NCBI GenBank assembly: GCA_013335535.1
Contig: JAAXVL010000001.1
Location: forward strand, 761,764 to 825,763
From: Azonexaceae bacterium
GTDB taxonomy: Bacteria > Pseudomonadota > Gammaproteobacteria > Burkholderiales > Rhodocyclaceae
Length of the DNA stretch: 64,000 bases
Reading direction: 5' to 3'
Notes under the pieces: model-generated
What the model saw: only the letters and a program-made list of their open reading frames with translations
Told to the model about the DNA's origin: nothing
Database searches by the model: none
Program-made: the position numbers and the translations under genes
Shown: piece after piece, positions 50,395-61,865 of the stretch
How the letters are laid out: each line of letters begins with the position of its first letter
How positions within the stretch are numbered: the stretch's first letter is position 1

Positions 50395-52545
50395 ATGCAT
50401 CCCCAATTCGTTGCGCAATGTATCGCTTCGGCCAATTCGGCCAATGCCCAAGGCCAGTATTCTGCAGCCATCGGTTGGTGCCAGAAAGCGATTCGCCACG
50501 TGCCGAAACTGCCGGAGGCCTGGTACAACCTGGGGGTGGCGTATCGAGGGCTAGGTCAGAATGAACAGGCTGTCGGTGCGCTAAAGCAGTCTGCTACGTT
50601 GGTTCGCGATAACGCCGATGCACAGAACAGCATAGGGTATCAGTTGCTCGAGCTGGGCGCCTTGCCGGATGCCGAAAGATGCCTCAGGCGAGCCCTGTCG
50701 CTGGCACCACGCTATGCTTTTGCCCACTCCAACTTGGGTATGCTCCAGGAAAAGATGGGTAGGCTTGGGGAGGCTGAGGCGTCTTTCCGGACGGCCATCG
50801 AAATCCAGCCGGATCTAGCGCCGGTATATCTCAATCTCAGTGCTGTACTGAATAGACAGAAGAAATATGTGCTGGCCGAGGCTGCGGCCACCAGGGCTAT
50901 CGAGTTGGATGCAAGTTCCTCCGAGGCATGGAACAACCTTGGTGGTGCCTATTCCGGGCAGAACCGTTTTGCGCTGGCCGAAGCCGCCGCCCGCAAATCG
51001 CTCGAGATCGATCCAAAGTCCGTCGAAACCTGGCGAAATCTCGGTGAGTCGCTGCTCGATCAAGATAAGCACCGTGAAGCAATTGATTGTTTCCTGGAAA
51101 GCCTCAGGCTTGATCCCCAAGGAGGTCGCGTCCTGAAGGGGGGCGGTTTGTCCGACCCGCATGGGGAACGTGTCCTGGGAGGGTTGCTCAGGGCCAGAAT
51201 GCAGATTTGCGATTGGGGTGGTTTTGACGAAGCACTCGGTGTCGTCGTTCAACAAGTGGCCGATGGCAGGAACGTCATCTCACCTTTTTCGCTTCTCGCG
51301 CTTAGCGACGATGCTACATTGCACCGGAAAGCAGCGGCGCGCTATGTACAGGATGAGCAGTCTGGTGCAAGCGATCTAGGGGCGTTGGTAAAACAGCCGC
51401 GCCATGACAAGGTGCGTATCGGATATTACTCGGCCGATTTCCACAATCACGCCACGATGTACCTGATGGCTGAATTGTTCGAGCAGCATGACAAGAGTCG
51501 CTTCGAATTGATCGGTTTTTCGTTCGGGCCGGATATTCAGGATGAGATGCGCGGGCGCGCATCTGCTGCCTTCGGCCGGTTCATCGATGTGCGTGATCGC
51601 TCTGACCAGGAGGTGGCGCAACTTTCACGCGATTTGGGTATCGATATCGCCGTCGATCTCAAGGGCTACACCAAGGATTCCCGGCCGGGAATCTTTGCTT
51701 ATCGGGCTGCGCCAATCCAGGCTAACTATCTTGGCTACCCGGGAACAATGGCGGCCGATTTCATGGATTACATCATCGCCGATCGCGTACTTGTTCCGGA
51801 AACGAGCCAGTCTCTCTACACGGAGAAGATCGTCTATTTGCCGAACAGCTATCAGGTCAACGACGCGCAGCGAGAAATTTCCGCTAGAGAGTTCACTCGT
51901 ACGGAACTAGGCTTGCCTGATAGGGGTTTCGTGTTCGCCTGTTTCAATAACAACTACAAGATTACGCCGTCGGTTTTTGCTGCCTGGATGCGCATCCTTA
52001 AGCAGGTTCAGGGGGCGGTGTTGTGGCTTTTCGAAGCCAATTCGGATGTGGTCGCCAATCTTCGCAAGGAAGCAGCCGGGCATGGCGTGGATGCCGAGCG
52101 GCTGGTTTTTGCCCGGCGTTTGCCTTTGGCTGAACACTTGTCGCGCATACGCAACGCGGATTTGTTCCTGGATACCTTGCCGTACAACGCCCACACAACG
52201 GCAAGCGATGCGCTCTGGGCTGGCTTGCCTGTGCTCACATGTTGTGGGCAGTCCTTCGCAGCCCGCGTGGCGGCCAGTCTTCTCAACGCGATCGGTCTAC
52301 CCGAGCTTGTCACGGACTCACCGCGGGATTACGAAAAAATAGCCGTCGAGCTGGCAAATGCTCCAGAGCGCCTCCAGTTGATCAGGGAAAAACTTGCCCG
52401 CAACCGCCTCACAACACCCTTGTTCGACGCCTGTTTGTTTGCCCGCCACATCGAAGCTGCGTACCTCTTGATGTATAAGCGCTGGCTGGACGAACTTTCC
52501 ACCGACCACATTTATGTGGGCCAAGAGGCACGGAGCGCGGGTTAA
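50395..52545 (+). CDS. TPR protein with O-GlcNAc-transferase (SPINDLY/GT41-like) domain
   Basis: A 716-residue putative protein glycosyltransferase. Residues 1-250 hold about seven tetratricopeptide repeats (for example AWYNLGVAYRGLGQNEQAVGAL and AHSNLGMLQEKMGRLGEAEASF, read with breaks). The GT41-type domain has VRIGYYSADFHNHATMYL, QANYLGYPGTMAADFMDYI, FNNNYKITPSVFAAWMRIL and LPYNAHTTASDALWAGLPVL, the last typical of the UDP-sugar site. Between the TPRs and the catalytic part, GGRVLKGGGLSDPHGERVLGG looks like a small local duplication. There is no signal peptide, so it acts in the cytoplasm. Codon use is less GC-biased than in the flanking genes. Confidence 0.88.
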   Translation: MHPQFVAQCIASANSANAQGQYSAAIGWCQKAIRHVPKLPEAWYNLGVAYRGLGQNEQAVGALKQSATLVRDNADAQNSIGYQLLELGALPDAERCLRRALSLAPRYAFAHSNLGMLQEKMGRLGEAEASFRTAIEIQPDLAPVYLNLSAVLNRQKKYVLAEAAATRAIELDASSSEAWNNLGGAYSGQNRFALAEAAARKSLEIDPKSVETWRNLGESLLDQDKHREAIDCFLESLRLDPQGGRVLKGGGLSDPHGERVLGGLLRARMQICDWGGFDEALGVVVQQVADGRNVISPFSLLALSDDATLHRKAAARYVQDEQSGASDLGALVKQPRHDKVRIGYYSADFHNHATMYLMAELFEQHDKSRFELIGFSFGPDIQDEMRGRASAAFGRFIDVRDRSDQEVAQLSRDLGIDIAVDLKGYTKDSRPGIFAYRAAPIQANYLGYPGTMAADFMDYIIADRVLVPETSQSLYTEKIVYLPNSYQVNDAQREISAREFTRTELGLPDRGFVFACFNNNYKITPSVFAAWMRILKQVQGAVLWLFEANSDVVANLRKEAAGHGVDAERLVFARRLPLAEHLSRIRNADLFLDTLPYNAHTTASDALWAGLPVLTCCGQSFAARVAASLLNAIGLPELVTDSPRDYEKIAVELANAPERLQLIREKLARNRLTTPLFDACLFARHIEAAYLLMYKRWLDELSTDHIYVGQEARSAG

Positions 52546-52554
52546 AATCATCTG

Positions 52555-52710
52555 ATGCAGCAAATTTTTTCTTTGGCAAACCTGACTCGTTTCGATGGCG
52601 GCAATTATCGCTTTATGCAGGATGGCGTCTCGCCGTGCAAATTCAGGGGGGGGCAAATCGGGGCGTGCGGTGCCGATTTGCAACTTGCTGTTGATGGCTT
52701 GATGAAATAA
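52555..52710 (+). CDS. Possible 51-residue ORF upstream of trpG
   Basis: An ATG-started frame of 51 codons (MQQIFSLANLTRFDGG at the start) fills most of the 186-base gap before trpG. It has no Trp codon, so it is not a trp leader peptide, and I recognise no family. It may be non-coding leader sequence. A run of eight G (about 52646-52653) lies within it. Confidence 0.15.
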   Translation: MQQIFSLANLTRFDGGNYRFMQDGVSPCKFRGGQIGACGADLQLAVDGLMK

Positions 52711-52731
52711 ATCAATTGGTTGGAAAAATAT

Positions 52732-53304
52732 ATGCTGCTGATGATCGATAATTACGACAGCTTCACCTACAACATTGTCCAGTACTTTGGCGAGCTGGGG
52801 CAGGACGTCAAGGTGTACCGCAACGATGCCATCACGGTCGACGAAATCGCCCGTCTCAAGCCCGAGTACCTGGTGATTTCCCCCGGACCTTGCGCCCCGG
52901 CTCAGGCTGGTATTTCGCTCGCGGCGATCCGCGAGTTCTCCGGCAAGATCCCCTTGCTCGGCGTCTGTCTCGGCCATCAGTCGATCGGCGAAGCCTTTGG
53001 TGGCAAGATCGTGCACGCCAAGCAGTTGATGCATGGCAAGGTGTCGCCGGTGCACCACAAGGACATGGGCGTCTTCAAGGGGCTGCCCAACCCTCTAACC
53101 TGTACTCGCTATCACTCGTTAGCCATCGAGCGCGAATCGCTGCCCGATTGCCTCGATATCACCGCCTGGACCGACGATGGCGAGATCATGGGCGTTCGCC
53201 ACAAAACGCTGGCCGTCGAAGGCGTCCAGTTCCACCCCGAATCCATCCTGACCGAACGCGGTCACGACCTGCTCAAGAACTTTCTGGACGAATTCAAGCA
53301 ATGA
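52732..53304 (+). CDS. trpG: Anthranilate synthase component II (glutamine amidotransferase)
   Basis: Supplies ammonia from glutamine to TrpE, and possibly to PabB as PabA. The 190 residues start [19 protein letters not shown] at the ATG at 52732; a TTG at 52720 would add four residues. The catalytic Cys lies in [17 protein letters not shown] and the His/Glu pair in [14 protein letters not shown]. Its TGA overlaps the trpD ATG (ATGA). Confidence 0.96.
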   Translation: MLLMIDNYDSFTYNIVQYFGELGQDVKVYRNDAITVDEIARLKPEYLVISPGPCAPAQAGISLAAIREFSGKIPLLGVCLGHQSIGEAFGGKIVHAKQLMHGKVSPVHHKDMGVFKGLPNPLTCTRYHSLAIERESLPDCLDITAWTDDGEIMGVRHKTLAVEGVQFHPESILTERGHDLLKNFLDEFKQ

Positions 53305-54329
53305 CCCCGCAAGCCGCCCTCCAGCGTGTCATCGAACACCGCGAAATTTTTCATGACGAAATGGTCTCCCTGATGCGCCAGATCATGAGCGGTGAAGTAT
53401 CGCCGGTCATGATCGCCGCCATCATCACCGGCCTGCGCGTCAAGAAGGAAACCATCGGCGAAATCGCTGCCGCCGCCAGCGTCATGCGTGAGCTGGCGAC
53501 GCCGGTCAAGGTGCCCTACGACAAGCATTTCGTCGACATCGTCGGCACCGGCGGCGATGCCGCACACACCTTCAACATCTCGTCGACCGCGGCCTTTGTT
53601 GTTGCTGCGGCCGGCGGCAAGGTGGCCAAACATGGTGGACGCAGCGTTTCGTCCAGTTCCGGCGCGGCCGACGTGCTCGAGGCGCTGGGCGCCAACATCA
53701 TGTTGTCGGCTGAGCAGGTTGCCGCCTGCATCGAGGCAACCGGCTTCGGCTTCATGTTCGCGCCGAACCACCACAGCGCCATGAAACACGTCGCGCCGGT
53801 CCGTCGCGAAATGGGCGTGCGCACACTGTTCAATATCCTCGGTCCGCTGACCAACCCGGCTGCGGCTCCGAATACGCTGATGGGCGTATTTCACCCCGAC
53901 CTCGTCGGCATCCTGGTCCGCGTTATGGAGCGCCTGGGGGCCGAGCGCGTCCTGGTCGTGCACGGCAAGGATTGCCTTGATGAGATCTCGCTCGGCGCCG
54001 CCACGATGGTGGGCGAGCTGCGCGACGGTGAAATTCGCGAATACGAAATCCACCCGGAAGACTACGGCCTGCAAATGCAGTCGCTACGCAATCTCCGTGT
54101 CGGCAGCGCCGAAGAGTCCAAGGCGAAGCTGCTCGGCGTGCTCGGCAACGAGCCTGGTCCGGCCCGCGAAATCGTCTGCCTCAACGCCGGTGCCGCGCTC
54201 TATGTTGCCAATGTCGCCGACAGCATTGGCGACGGCATCGTCAAGGCGCGCGAAGCTATCGCCAGCGGTGCGGCGCGCGCCAAGCTGGAAGAGTTTGTCC
54301 AATGCACGCAACGTTTGGCCGTCAAATAA
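53301..54329 (+). CDS. trpD: Anthranilate phosphoribosyltransferase
   Basis: Transfers phosphoribose from PRPP to anthranilate. The 342 residues carry the PRPP loop [17 protein letters not shown] (about residues 77-93), [21 protein letters not shown] and [11 protein letters not shown], all diagnostic. An upstream in-frame reading from 52890 lies in trpG and is not coding. It is tightly packed between trpG (4-base overlap) and trpC (no gap). Confidence 0.97.
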   Translation: MTPQAALQRVIEHREIFHDEMVSLMRQIMSGEVSPVMIAAIITGLRVKKETIGEIAAAASVMRELATPVKVPYDKHFVDIVGTGGDAAHTFNISSTAAFVVAAAGGKVAKHGGRSVSSSSGAADVLEALGANIMLSAEQVAACIEATGFGFMFAPNHHSAMKHVAPVRREMGVRTLFNILGPLTNPAAAPNTLMGVFHPDLVGILVRVMERLGAERVLVVHGKDCLDEISLGAATMVGELRDGEIREYEIHPEDYGLQMQSLRNLRVGSAEESKAKLLGVLGNEPGPAREIVCLNAGAALYVANVADSIGDGIVKAREAIASGAARAKLEEFVQCTQRLAVK

Positions 54330-55118
54330 ATGTCCGACATTCTCAACAAGATCATCGCCACCAAACGCGAAGAAATCGCCGCTGCACTGGCCGTCAAACC
54401 ACTTGCCGTCGTTGAGGCAGAAGCTGCCGCCCAGCCCGCGCCGCGCGATTTCGTCGGCGCCATTCGCAGCAAGATCTCCCACGGTCAACCGGGAATAATC
54501 GCCGAAATCAAAAAGGCCAGCCCGTCCAAAGGTGTCATACGCCCGGATTTTCATCCGGCAGATATCGCACGCAGCTACGAACAGCACGGCGCCGCCTGCC
54601 TGTCCGTGCTGACCGATCGCCAATACTTCCAGGGCTGCCCGGAATACCTGCAAGCCGCTCGCGCCGCCTGCAAGCTTCCTGTGCTGCGCAAGGACTTCAT
54701 GGTCGACGCCTACCAGGTCGCCGAAGCCCGCGCCATGGGCGCCGACGCCATCTTGCTCATCGCCGCCGCGCTGACGCTGACTGAATTGCAGGCCCTCGAA
54801 GCGCAAGCCCACGCCTATGGCATGGCCGTTCTCGTCGAAGTGCATAACGGCGAAGAACTCGACGATGCCCTGCAGCTCAAAACTCCGTTGCTCGGCATCA
54901 ACAACCGCAACCTGCGCACCTTCGACGTTACGCTGCAAACCACCCTCGGCCTGCTCGCACGCATTCCGGGCGACAAAATCGTCGTCACCGAAAGCGGTAT
55001 TCTCGAGCCGGAGGATGTTGCCCTCATGCGCAAAAACAATGTTCAGGCCTTCCTCGTCGGCGAAGCCTTCATGCGAGCGTCGGAGCCCGGCCCAGAACTG
55101 GCAAGGCTATTTGCTTGA
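54330..55118 (+). CDS. trpC: Indole-3-glycerol phosphate synthase
   Basis: TIM-barrel enzyme closing the indole ring in tryptophan synthesis. The 262 residues contain [19 protein letters not shown] near residue 58, [24 protein letters not shown] and [12 protein letters not shown]. It is a stand-alone TrpC without a fused TrpF. A copy of the dispersed element (54478-54514) overlaps the codons for [12 protein letters not shown]; that reading frame differs from the TVNR frame used in most other coding copies. Confidence 0.97.
   Translation: MSDILNKIIATKREEIAAALAVKPLAVVEAEAAAQPAPRDFVGAIRSKISHGQPGIIAEIKKASPSKGVIRPDFHPADIARSYEQHGAACLSVLTDRQYFQGCPEYLQAARAACKLPVLRKDFMVDAYQVAEARAMGADAILLIAAALTLTELQALEAQAHAYGMAVLVEVHNGEELDDALQLKTPLLGINNRNLRTFDVTLQTTLGLLARIPGDKIVVTESGILEPEDVALMRKNNVQAFLVGEAFMRASEPGPELARLFA
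54478..54514 (+). repeat. Dispersed 36-bp element, copy in trpC
   Basis: CCCACGGTCAACCGGGAATA, then ATCGCCGAAATCAAAAA. Part of it encodes the conserved AEIKK motif of TrpC, so some of the resemblance may be chance. Confidence 0.45.
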
Positions 55119-55290
55119 TTCTGTTGCGCCAAAACAACATAAGCCGTCTTAGCCGCCCAATCTTGCTAATCACCGGTTGCTAGGGCGTTTCGCTCTTTGC
55201 GACAATCGATGCCAACTTCTCGATCCGAGAGGTAAAGCTTAATTCGGTTTTACTGCTGGATTAAAAACTAACCACTAAGGAGATTTTCTG

Positions 55291-56466
55291 ATGCAAAAGA
55301 AGATTATTGCTCTGGCCATCGCTGGTCTGGCTTCTACCGCCGCTTTCGCCCAAACCAATGTCACCATCTACGGTATCGCTGACGTTGGCGTTGCTCAAAC
55401 CCGCTCCAATGGCAATCTGACCCAGACCGCCGTTATCTCTGGTGGCCTGTCCACCTCCCGTATCGGTTTCAAGGGCGTTGAGGACTTGGGCAATGGCCTG
55501 AAGGCTCTGTTCACCCTGGAATATCGCCTGGATCTGGACAAGAACGCCACTATTGGTAGCTCCTTCGTTACCACCGGTGCCAACGCTTCCGGCCCGGCTC
55601 GTCAGCAATTCGTCGGCCTGACCGGCGGTTTCGGTACTGTTATTGCTGGTCGTCTGCAGACCACCGCCTTTGATTGGCAAGGCAAGTACATCACGCTGGC
55701 TGCGACTGCCTTCGATGCTCACAACAAGCTGACCGTGCCGAATTTCCGCATCAACCTGCAGAACGATGCGCGTGCTGAAAACGCCATCGCTTACGTTTCG
55801 CCGTCTTTCGGTGGTGTGACTGTTAATCTCAACCATGCTTTCGCTGTTGAGCAGCCAACTACTGCCACGGCTGGCAACCTGAGCGCCACGCTGGTTGGCG
55901 TTTACTACGACAACGGCCCGCTGTCTATCGGTTTTGTCGGTGAGAAGCTGCAAGGTGGTGGCCAGGCAGCTCTGGGTGCCTCTACGTATGAATTGACCGA
56001 GCGCACCGATCTGGCTCTGGGTGCTAGCTATGACTTCGGCTTTGCCAAGTTCACCGGCGCTTACCAGACTACCAAGAACAACGCCTCGACCGCTACCGGT
56101 GATACGGCAAAGTTTGACTCCGTTTATTCTATCGGTGCTCAAGTTCCGGTTTCCGCCAAGGGTAAGGTTCACGTTCAGTTCGCTCAGAGCAACTACAAGA
56201 GCGGTATCTACAGCACCGGTGCTAATGCTGGTACTGGCGGTCACCTCGCCGATAACAGCGGCAAGGGTATCTCTGTTGCATACACGCATGACCTGTCCAA
56301 GCGTACGACGGTTTATGCAGGCTACAGCTACCTTGATAACGCCGGTACGGGTATCGCCTACAACTACGGCACCGCTGTTGCGTCTCCTTCTACCGGCGCG
56401 GCCGGCACGGGCCAAGCTGGCGGCTCGTCCAACGTTATCGCCGCTGGTCTGCGTCACTCCTTCTAA
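55291..56466 (+). CDS. Gram-negative general porin
   Basis: Outer-membrane trimeric porin, 391 residues. The signal peptide MQKKIIALAIAGLASTAAFA is followed directly by the first strand QTNVTIYGIADVGVAQT. SRIGFKGVEDLGNGLKALF is a hallmark of Neisseria/Burkholderia-type porins, and the last residue is Phe (GLRHSF). AAGGAG precedes the ATG by eight bases. The AT-richer, repetitive codon choice (GCT, GGT) suggests high expression. It is a single-gene unit with its own terminator. Confidence 0.95.
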   Translation: MQKKIIALAIAGLASTAAFAQTNVTIYGIADVGVAQTRSNGNLTQTAVISGGLSTSRIGFKGVEDLGNGLKALFTLEYRLDLDKNATIGSSFVTTGANASGPARQQFVGLTGGFGTVIAGRLQTTAFDWQGKYITLAATAFDAHNKLTVPNFRINLQNDARAENAIAYVSPSFGGVTVNLNHAFAVEQPTTATAGNLSATLVGVYYDNGPLSIGFVGEKLQGGGQAALGASTYELTERTDLALGASYDFGFAKFTGAYQTTKNNASTATGDTAKFDSVYSIGAQVPVSAKGKVHVQFAQSNYKSGIYSTGANAGTGGHLADNSGKGISVAYTHDLSKRTTVYAGYSYLDNAGTGIAYNYGTAVASPSTGAAGTGQAGGSSNVIAAGLRHSF

Positions 56467-56490
56467 TCTGGTTTATTCCAGTTGGAAACA

Positions 56491-56520
56491 AAACGGGAGC
56501 TTTGGCTCCCGTTTTTTTTG
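56491..56520 (+). terminator. Terminator after the porin gene
   Basis: AAACGGGAGC-tttg-GCTCCCGTTT followed by more T, 25 bases after the porin stop: a strong Rho-independent terminator. Confidence 0.93.
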
Positions 56521-56556
56521 CGTTGTTACAACAATAAAGCTCAAAAAGTCAGCAAA

Positions 56557-56570
56557 TCCATTTAAATGGA
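56557..56570. promoter_or_regulatory. 14-bp perfect palindrome upstream of ompW
   Basis: TCCATTT-AAATGGA, directly upstream of the FNR-like site. The binding protein is unknown. Confidence 0.45.
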
Positions 56571-56577
56571 GTGGTTA

Positions 56578-56591
56578 TTGACTTAGGTCAA
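56578..56591. promoter_or_regulatory. FNR/CRP-family site upstream of ompW
   Basis: TTGAC-TTAG-GTCAA is a perfect inverted repeat with the geometry of FNR/Anr/Dnr sites (TTGAT-N4-ATCAA), differing by one base per half. A weak TACCAT (56613-56618) lies where a -10 would fall if the site were at -41.5. ompW is a known FNR target in enterobacteria. Confidence 0.6.
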
Positions 56592-56650
56592 AATGCATAG
56601 TCACTTAGTCGGTACCATGCCCTTTTTTATACCGCTGATAGGGAGTGTCT

Positions 56651-57298
56651 ATGTCTAATAAGTTCATTGCTGCCGCCATGATTGCCGCCGGCATCATCGC
56701 TGCTCCGGTTGTTGCTCAAGCTGACGATACCGGCCTGATGGTCCGTGCCCGTGCTGTGTATGTCACTTTTGATAATAGCCAGAATCAAGGTCTTGGTGAC
56801 ACAGCTGTCGCTCTTGGTGGCCACGAAATCAGCGCTAATGATCGCCTGATCCCTGAAGTTGATTTTAGCTGGTTCTTTACCAAGAACATTGCGGCCGAAC
56901 TGGTCCTGACCTATCCGCAGACCGTCAACATTCAATTGGATAATACCTATATTGGCAAGATCAAGGCCCTGCCGCCGTCTCTGGTCCTGCAATACCACTT
57001 CACCGACTTCGGTGCCTTCAAGCCTTACGTTGGTCTGGGCGTGAACTACACCTTGTTCTCCAGTCGCGACAACATCATCGCCGGGGCAGCAGGACAGGCT
57101 ACCGTTGAGAACTCGAGCGTTGGCATGGTTGGCCAGATTGGTTTCGACTACATGTTCACCAAGAGCTTGGGCCTGAACTTCGACGTCAAGTACATCCAGA
57201 TGGAAACGGACGTTGTCCTCAAGGCTAGCGGTACTAAGGTTGGTGCTCTGGGCCTCAACCCGATTACGACTGGCGTTGGCTTGACCTACAAGTTCTGA
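56651..57298 (+). CDS. ompW: OmpW-family outer-membrane protein
   Basis: Eight-stranded outer-membrane barrel thought to pass small hydrophobic molecules and linked to stress and redox adaptation. The 215 residues have a signal peptide (MSNKFIAAAMIAAGIIAAPVVAQA), the PEVDFSWFFTKNIAAELVL strand, PPSLVLQYHFTDFGAFKPYVG and a C-terminal Phe (TYKF). GGGAG lies five bases before the ATG at 56651; a GTG at 56645 adds two residues. A perfect FNR-like palindrome upstream suggests oxygen control. Confidence 0.93.
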   Translation: MSNKFIAAAMIAAGIIAAPVVAQADDTGLMVRARAVYVTFDNSQNQGLGDTAVALGGHEISANDRLIPEVDFSWFFTKNIAAELVLTYPQTVNIQLDNTYIGKIKALPPSLVLQYHFTDFGAFKPYVGLGVNYTLFSSRDNIIAGAAGQATVENSSVGMVGQIGFDYMFTKSLGLNFDVKYIQMETDVVLKASGTKVGALGLNPITTGVGLTYKF

Positions 57299-57315
57299 GC
57301 AAACGTTGCTCGAAT

Positions 57316-57344
57316 AAAAAAAGGCGCCTTGCGGCGCCTTTTTT
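57316..57344. terminator. Bidirectional terminator between ompW and proB
   Basis: AAAAAAAGGCGCC-ttgc-GGCGCCTTTTTT serves both the rightward ompW and the leftward obgE-proB transcripts. Confidence 0.92.
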
Positions 57345-57381
57345 GCGTCTGCTCCCAAGCCAATGAGCGTCGGGGTGGGGG

Positions 57382-59600
<2,219 letters not shown>

Positions 59601-59603
59601 CTA

Positions 59604-59632
59604 AAAAGCCCCATCCAGCGGACGGGGCTTTT
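59604..59632 (-). terminator. Hairpin with T-run after rpmA
   Basis: On the minus strand AAAAGCCCC, 11-base loop, GGGGCTTTTT lies in the 67-base gap between rpmA and obgE. It probably limits transcription of obgE-proB relative to the ribosomal genes. Confidence 0.8.
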
Positions 59633-59649
59633 GCTTCCGCTAGTCCGAT

Positions 59650-59913
59650 TTACTCGGCAGCCGGAACGATGGTGACCACGCGGCGCTTCTTCAGGCCCTT
59701 GACGGAGAACTGAACCACGCCGTCCTTCAGTGCGAACAGGGTGTGATCCTTGCCGCAGCCGACGTTGTCGCCCGGGTGGAATTCGGTGCCGCGCTGGCGA
59801 ACGATGATGTTGCCGGCCAGGATGAATTGACCGCCGTAGCGCTTGACGCCCAGTCGTTGGGCTTGTGAGTCGCGGCCGTTACGTGAACTACCGCCTGCTT
59901 TCTTGTGTGCCAT
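59650..59913 (-). CDS. rpmA: 50S ribosomal protein L27
   Basis: Large-subunit protein near the peptidyl-transferase centre. The 87 residues begin [20 protein letters not shown], the universal L27 start, with [19 protein letters not shown] following. The N-terminal extension cleaved in Firmicutes is absent. It is 17 bases downstream of rplU in one transcript. Confidence 0.99.
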   Translation of the reverse strand: MAHKKAGGSSRNGRDSQAQRLGVKRYGGQFILAGNIIVRQRGTEFHPGDNVGCGKDHTLFALKDGVVQFSVKGLKKRRVVTIVPAAE

Positions 59914-59930
59914 TTATTAGCTCCTTGAAC

Positions 59931-60242
59931 TTAGGCCGCGATCGCGTCGATGCGCAATTCGGTGTAGTTCTGACGATGGCCTTGATGCTTCTGGTAGTGC
60001 TTACGACGACGCATCTTGAAGATCTTGACCTTGTCGTGGCGGCCGTGGGAAATCACGGTGGCTTTGACGGTGGCGCCAGCAAGGAAGGGAGCGCCGATCT
60101 TTACCGACTCGCCTTCGCCTGCCATGAGGACCTGGTCGAGAGTAACTTCTGCGCCAACGTCTGCCGGTATCTGTTCTACTTTAAGTTTTAGACCATTGGT
60201 AACGCGATACTGCTTACCGCCGGTTTTTATGACCGCATACAT
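59931..60242 (-). CDS. rplU: 50S ribosomal protein L21
   Basis: Large-subunit protein binding 23S rRNA. The 103 residues start [14 protein letters not shown] and end with the [19 protein letters not shown] block typical of L21. It heads the rplU-rpmA-obgE-proB series and has a near-consensus sigma70 promoter upstream. Confidence 0.99.
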   Translation of the reverse strand: MYAVIKTGGKQYRVTNGLKLKVEQIPADVGAEVTLDQVLMAGEGESVKIGAPFLAGATVKATVISHGRHDKVKIFKMRRRKHYQKHQGHRQNYTELRIDAIAA

Positions 60243-60290
60243 GGGTTGGACTCCGAAAATAAATCTAAAGGGTGCTACAAAGAACCGCGC

Positions 60291-60318
60291 ATTATACGGA
60301 AATTCTCTGAGAAGTCAA
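60291..60318 (-). promoter_or_regulatory. Sigma70 promoter of rplU
   Basis: On the minus strand TTGACT (60318-60313), 16-base spacer, TATAAT (60296-60291). Both hexamers are near or at consensus, about 50 bases before the rplU start, as expected for a ribosomal protein operon. Confidence 0.88.
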
Positions 60319-60372
60319 AGCCTTGTCGGGTCGCTGTGGTAAACTTTCGGTCTTCGAAAAAAGGAGCTTCTC

Positions 60373-60717
60373 ATGGCTGAAATCACTACCGCCTCCGGGC
60401 TGGTCTATGAAGATACCGTTGTCGGCGATGGCGCCGAGGCCAAGGCCGGACAGTACGTCACCGTGCACTACACGGGTTGGCTGACCAATGGCAGCAAGTT
60501 CGATTCGAGCAAGGATCGTAACGATCCGTTCGAGTTTGGCCTGGGGCAGCGTCAGGTTATCGGCGGCTGGGACGAAGGCGTTCAGGGCATGAAGATCGGT
60601 GGCACGCGCAAGCTGACCATTCCGCCGCATCTGGGTTATGGCGCACGCGGCGCCGGTGGCGTGATTCCGCCGAATGCAACGCTGGTTTTCGAGGTTGAAC
60701 TCCTCGGCATCCAATGA
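60373..60717 (+). CDS. FKBP-type peptidyl-prolyl cis-trans isomerase
   Basis: A 114-residue single-domain FKBP that accelerates proline isomerisation. [41 protein letters not shown] and [15 protein letters not shown] are the conserved active-site blocks, and it ends [10 protein letters not shown]. There is no signal peptide, so it is cytoplasmic, unlike FkpA. AAGGAGC precedes the ATG. Its stop overlaps the next gene's ATG (ATGA). Confidence 0.95.
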   Translation: MAEITTASGLVYEDTVVGDGAEAKAGQYVTVHYTGWLTNGSKFDSSKDRNDPFEFGLGQRQVIGGWDEGVQGMKIGGTRKLTIPPHLGYGARGAGGVIPPNATLVFEVELLGIQ

Positions 60718-61865
60718 GCGGTTCTGACGATCCGTGGGCGAAGTGGCGGCAGCCGGAGGCGGCTGAGCCAACAGCTACGCCCGAGGCTGAGCGGAAGCCT
60801 GTTTCCACGGTCAACCGGGAAAATCGGCCAAAAATGAAATCGGCCGAGGCGGCCCCAGCCAAGGCCAAGCGGTCAGCGCCGGCAGTCGATGCGCCGGTGG
60901 CCGAGGAAAAGACGGTCGATCCGACGGGGACGCTGGGCGTTCGTCGTTCCGTGCCGCGCGAGCCGGGCAAGAAGCCGCTGCGTGGCGGCTCTTCGCTCAG
61001 GAAGCCGGCGGCATTGAAGGCGGCGCCGCTTGCGCCGGCTACGCCTGCCGAGTGGAGCGTCAAGGCGGATCGTCCGGAACGGAACGCCAGGCCGGCTCCG
61101 GCAGCGAAGCCGCCGGTCGTGCGCGATGGCCCGCCGCCGGAAGGCGTGCGGCTGTCCAAGGTGATGTCGGAGCGCGGCCTGTGTTCGCGGCGTGAGGCGG
61201 ATTTGTGGATCGAGCGCGGCTGGGTGTTCGTCGATGGCGAGCGGATCAGCGAGCTGGGCACGCGCATCGATCCGAATGCCGACGTGGCTATTTCGAAAGA
61301 GGCCAAGTTCGATCAGGCCAAGCAGGTCACGGTGCTCCTCAACAAGCCGGTCGGCTATGTTTCCGGCCAGCCGGAGCCGGGCTTTACGCCGGCGATCACG
61401 CTGATCACGGCGGATAACCAGTTGAAGCAGTCGGGCGATCCGGAGTTCAAGCCGTGGATGCTGCGCAGTCTGGCGCCGTCCGGGCGGCTGGATATCGATT
61501 CGACCGGCTTGCTGGTGCTGACGCAGGATGGCCGCGTGGCCAAGAAGCTGATCGGCGACGACAGCCAGGTTGAGAAGGAGTACCTGGTGCGCGTGTCGGG
61601 CGAGATGATCAAGGGCGGACTCAAGCTGCTCAACCACGGGCTGGAGCTCGACGGTCAGGCGCTCAAGCCGGCGCGGGTCAAGCAGCTCAACGAGGACCAG
61701 CTGCATTTCATCCTGAAGGAAGGCAAGAAGCGCCAGATTCGCCGGATGTGCGAACTGGTCGGTTTGCGCGTCATCGGGTTGAAACGGGTGCGCATCGGGC
61801 GCATCAAGCTCGGTGAGCTGGAAATCGGTCAGTGGCGGTTTCTGCGGGCTGACGAGGCTTTTTGA
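60714..61865 (+). CDS. RluF-like 23S rRNA pseudouridine synthase (RsuA family) with long N-terminal extension
   Basis: Isomerises a uridine in 23S rRNA. Of 383 residues, about the first 140 are a low-complexity Ala/Pro/Lys-rich extension with no fold. Then come an S4 RNA-binding domain ([19 protein letters not shown]) and the synthase domain with the catalytic Asp in [20 protein letters not shown] and [16 protein letters not shown]. The insert-bearing [11 protein letters not shown] order resembles RluF more than RluB, but the exact target is uncertain. A near-perfect dispersed element (60803-60843) lies in the extension, encoding [12 protein letters not shown], and another copy overlaps its stop codon. 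Confidence 0.88.
   Translation: MSGSDDPWAKWRQPEAAEPTATPEAERKPVSTVNRENRPKMKSAEAAPAKAKRSAPAVDAPVAEEKTVDPTGTLGVRRSVPREPGKKPLRGGSSLRKPAALKAAPLAPATPAEWSVKADRPERNARPAPAAKPPVVRDGPPPEGVRLSKVMSERGLCSRREADLWIERGWVFVDGERISELGTRIDPNADVAISKEAKFDQAKQVTVLLNKPVGYVSGQPEPGFTPAITLITADNQLKQSGDPEFKPWMLRSLAPSGRLDIDSTGLLVLTQDGRVAKKLIGDDSQVEKEYLVRVSGEMIKGGLKLLNHGLELDGQALKPARVKQLNEDQLHFILKEGKKRQIRRMCELVGLRVIGLKRVRIGRIKLGELEIGQWRFLRADEAF
60803..60843 (+). repeat. Dispersed 36-bp element, copy in the RluF-like gene
   Basis: Among the best copies: TTCCACGGTCAACCGGGAAA, then ATCGGCCAAAAATGAAAT. In frame in the unstructured N-terminal extension. Confidence 0.8.

Noticed and set aside
52555..52710. Leader peptide for trpGDC
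   Set aside because: The frame has no Trp codon at all in 51 residues and no clear ribosome site, so it cannot act as a Trp-sensing leader.
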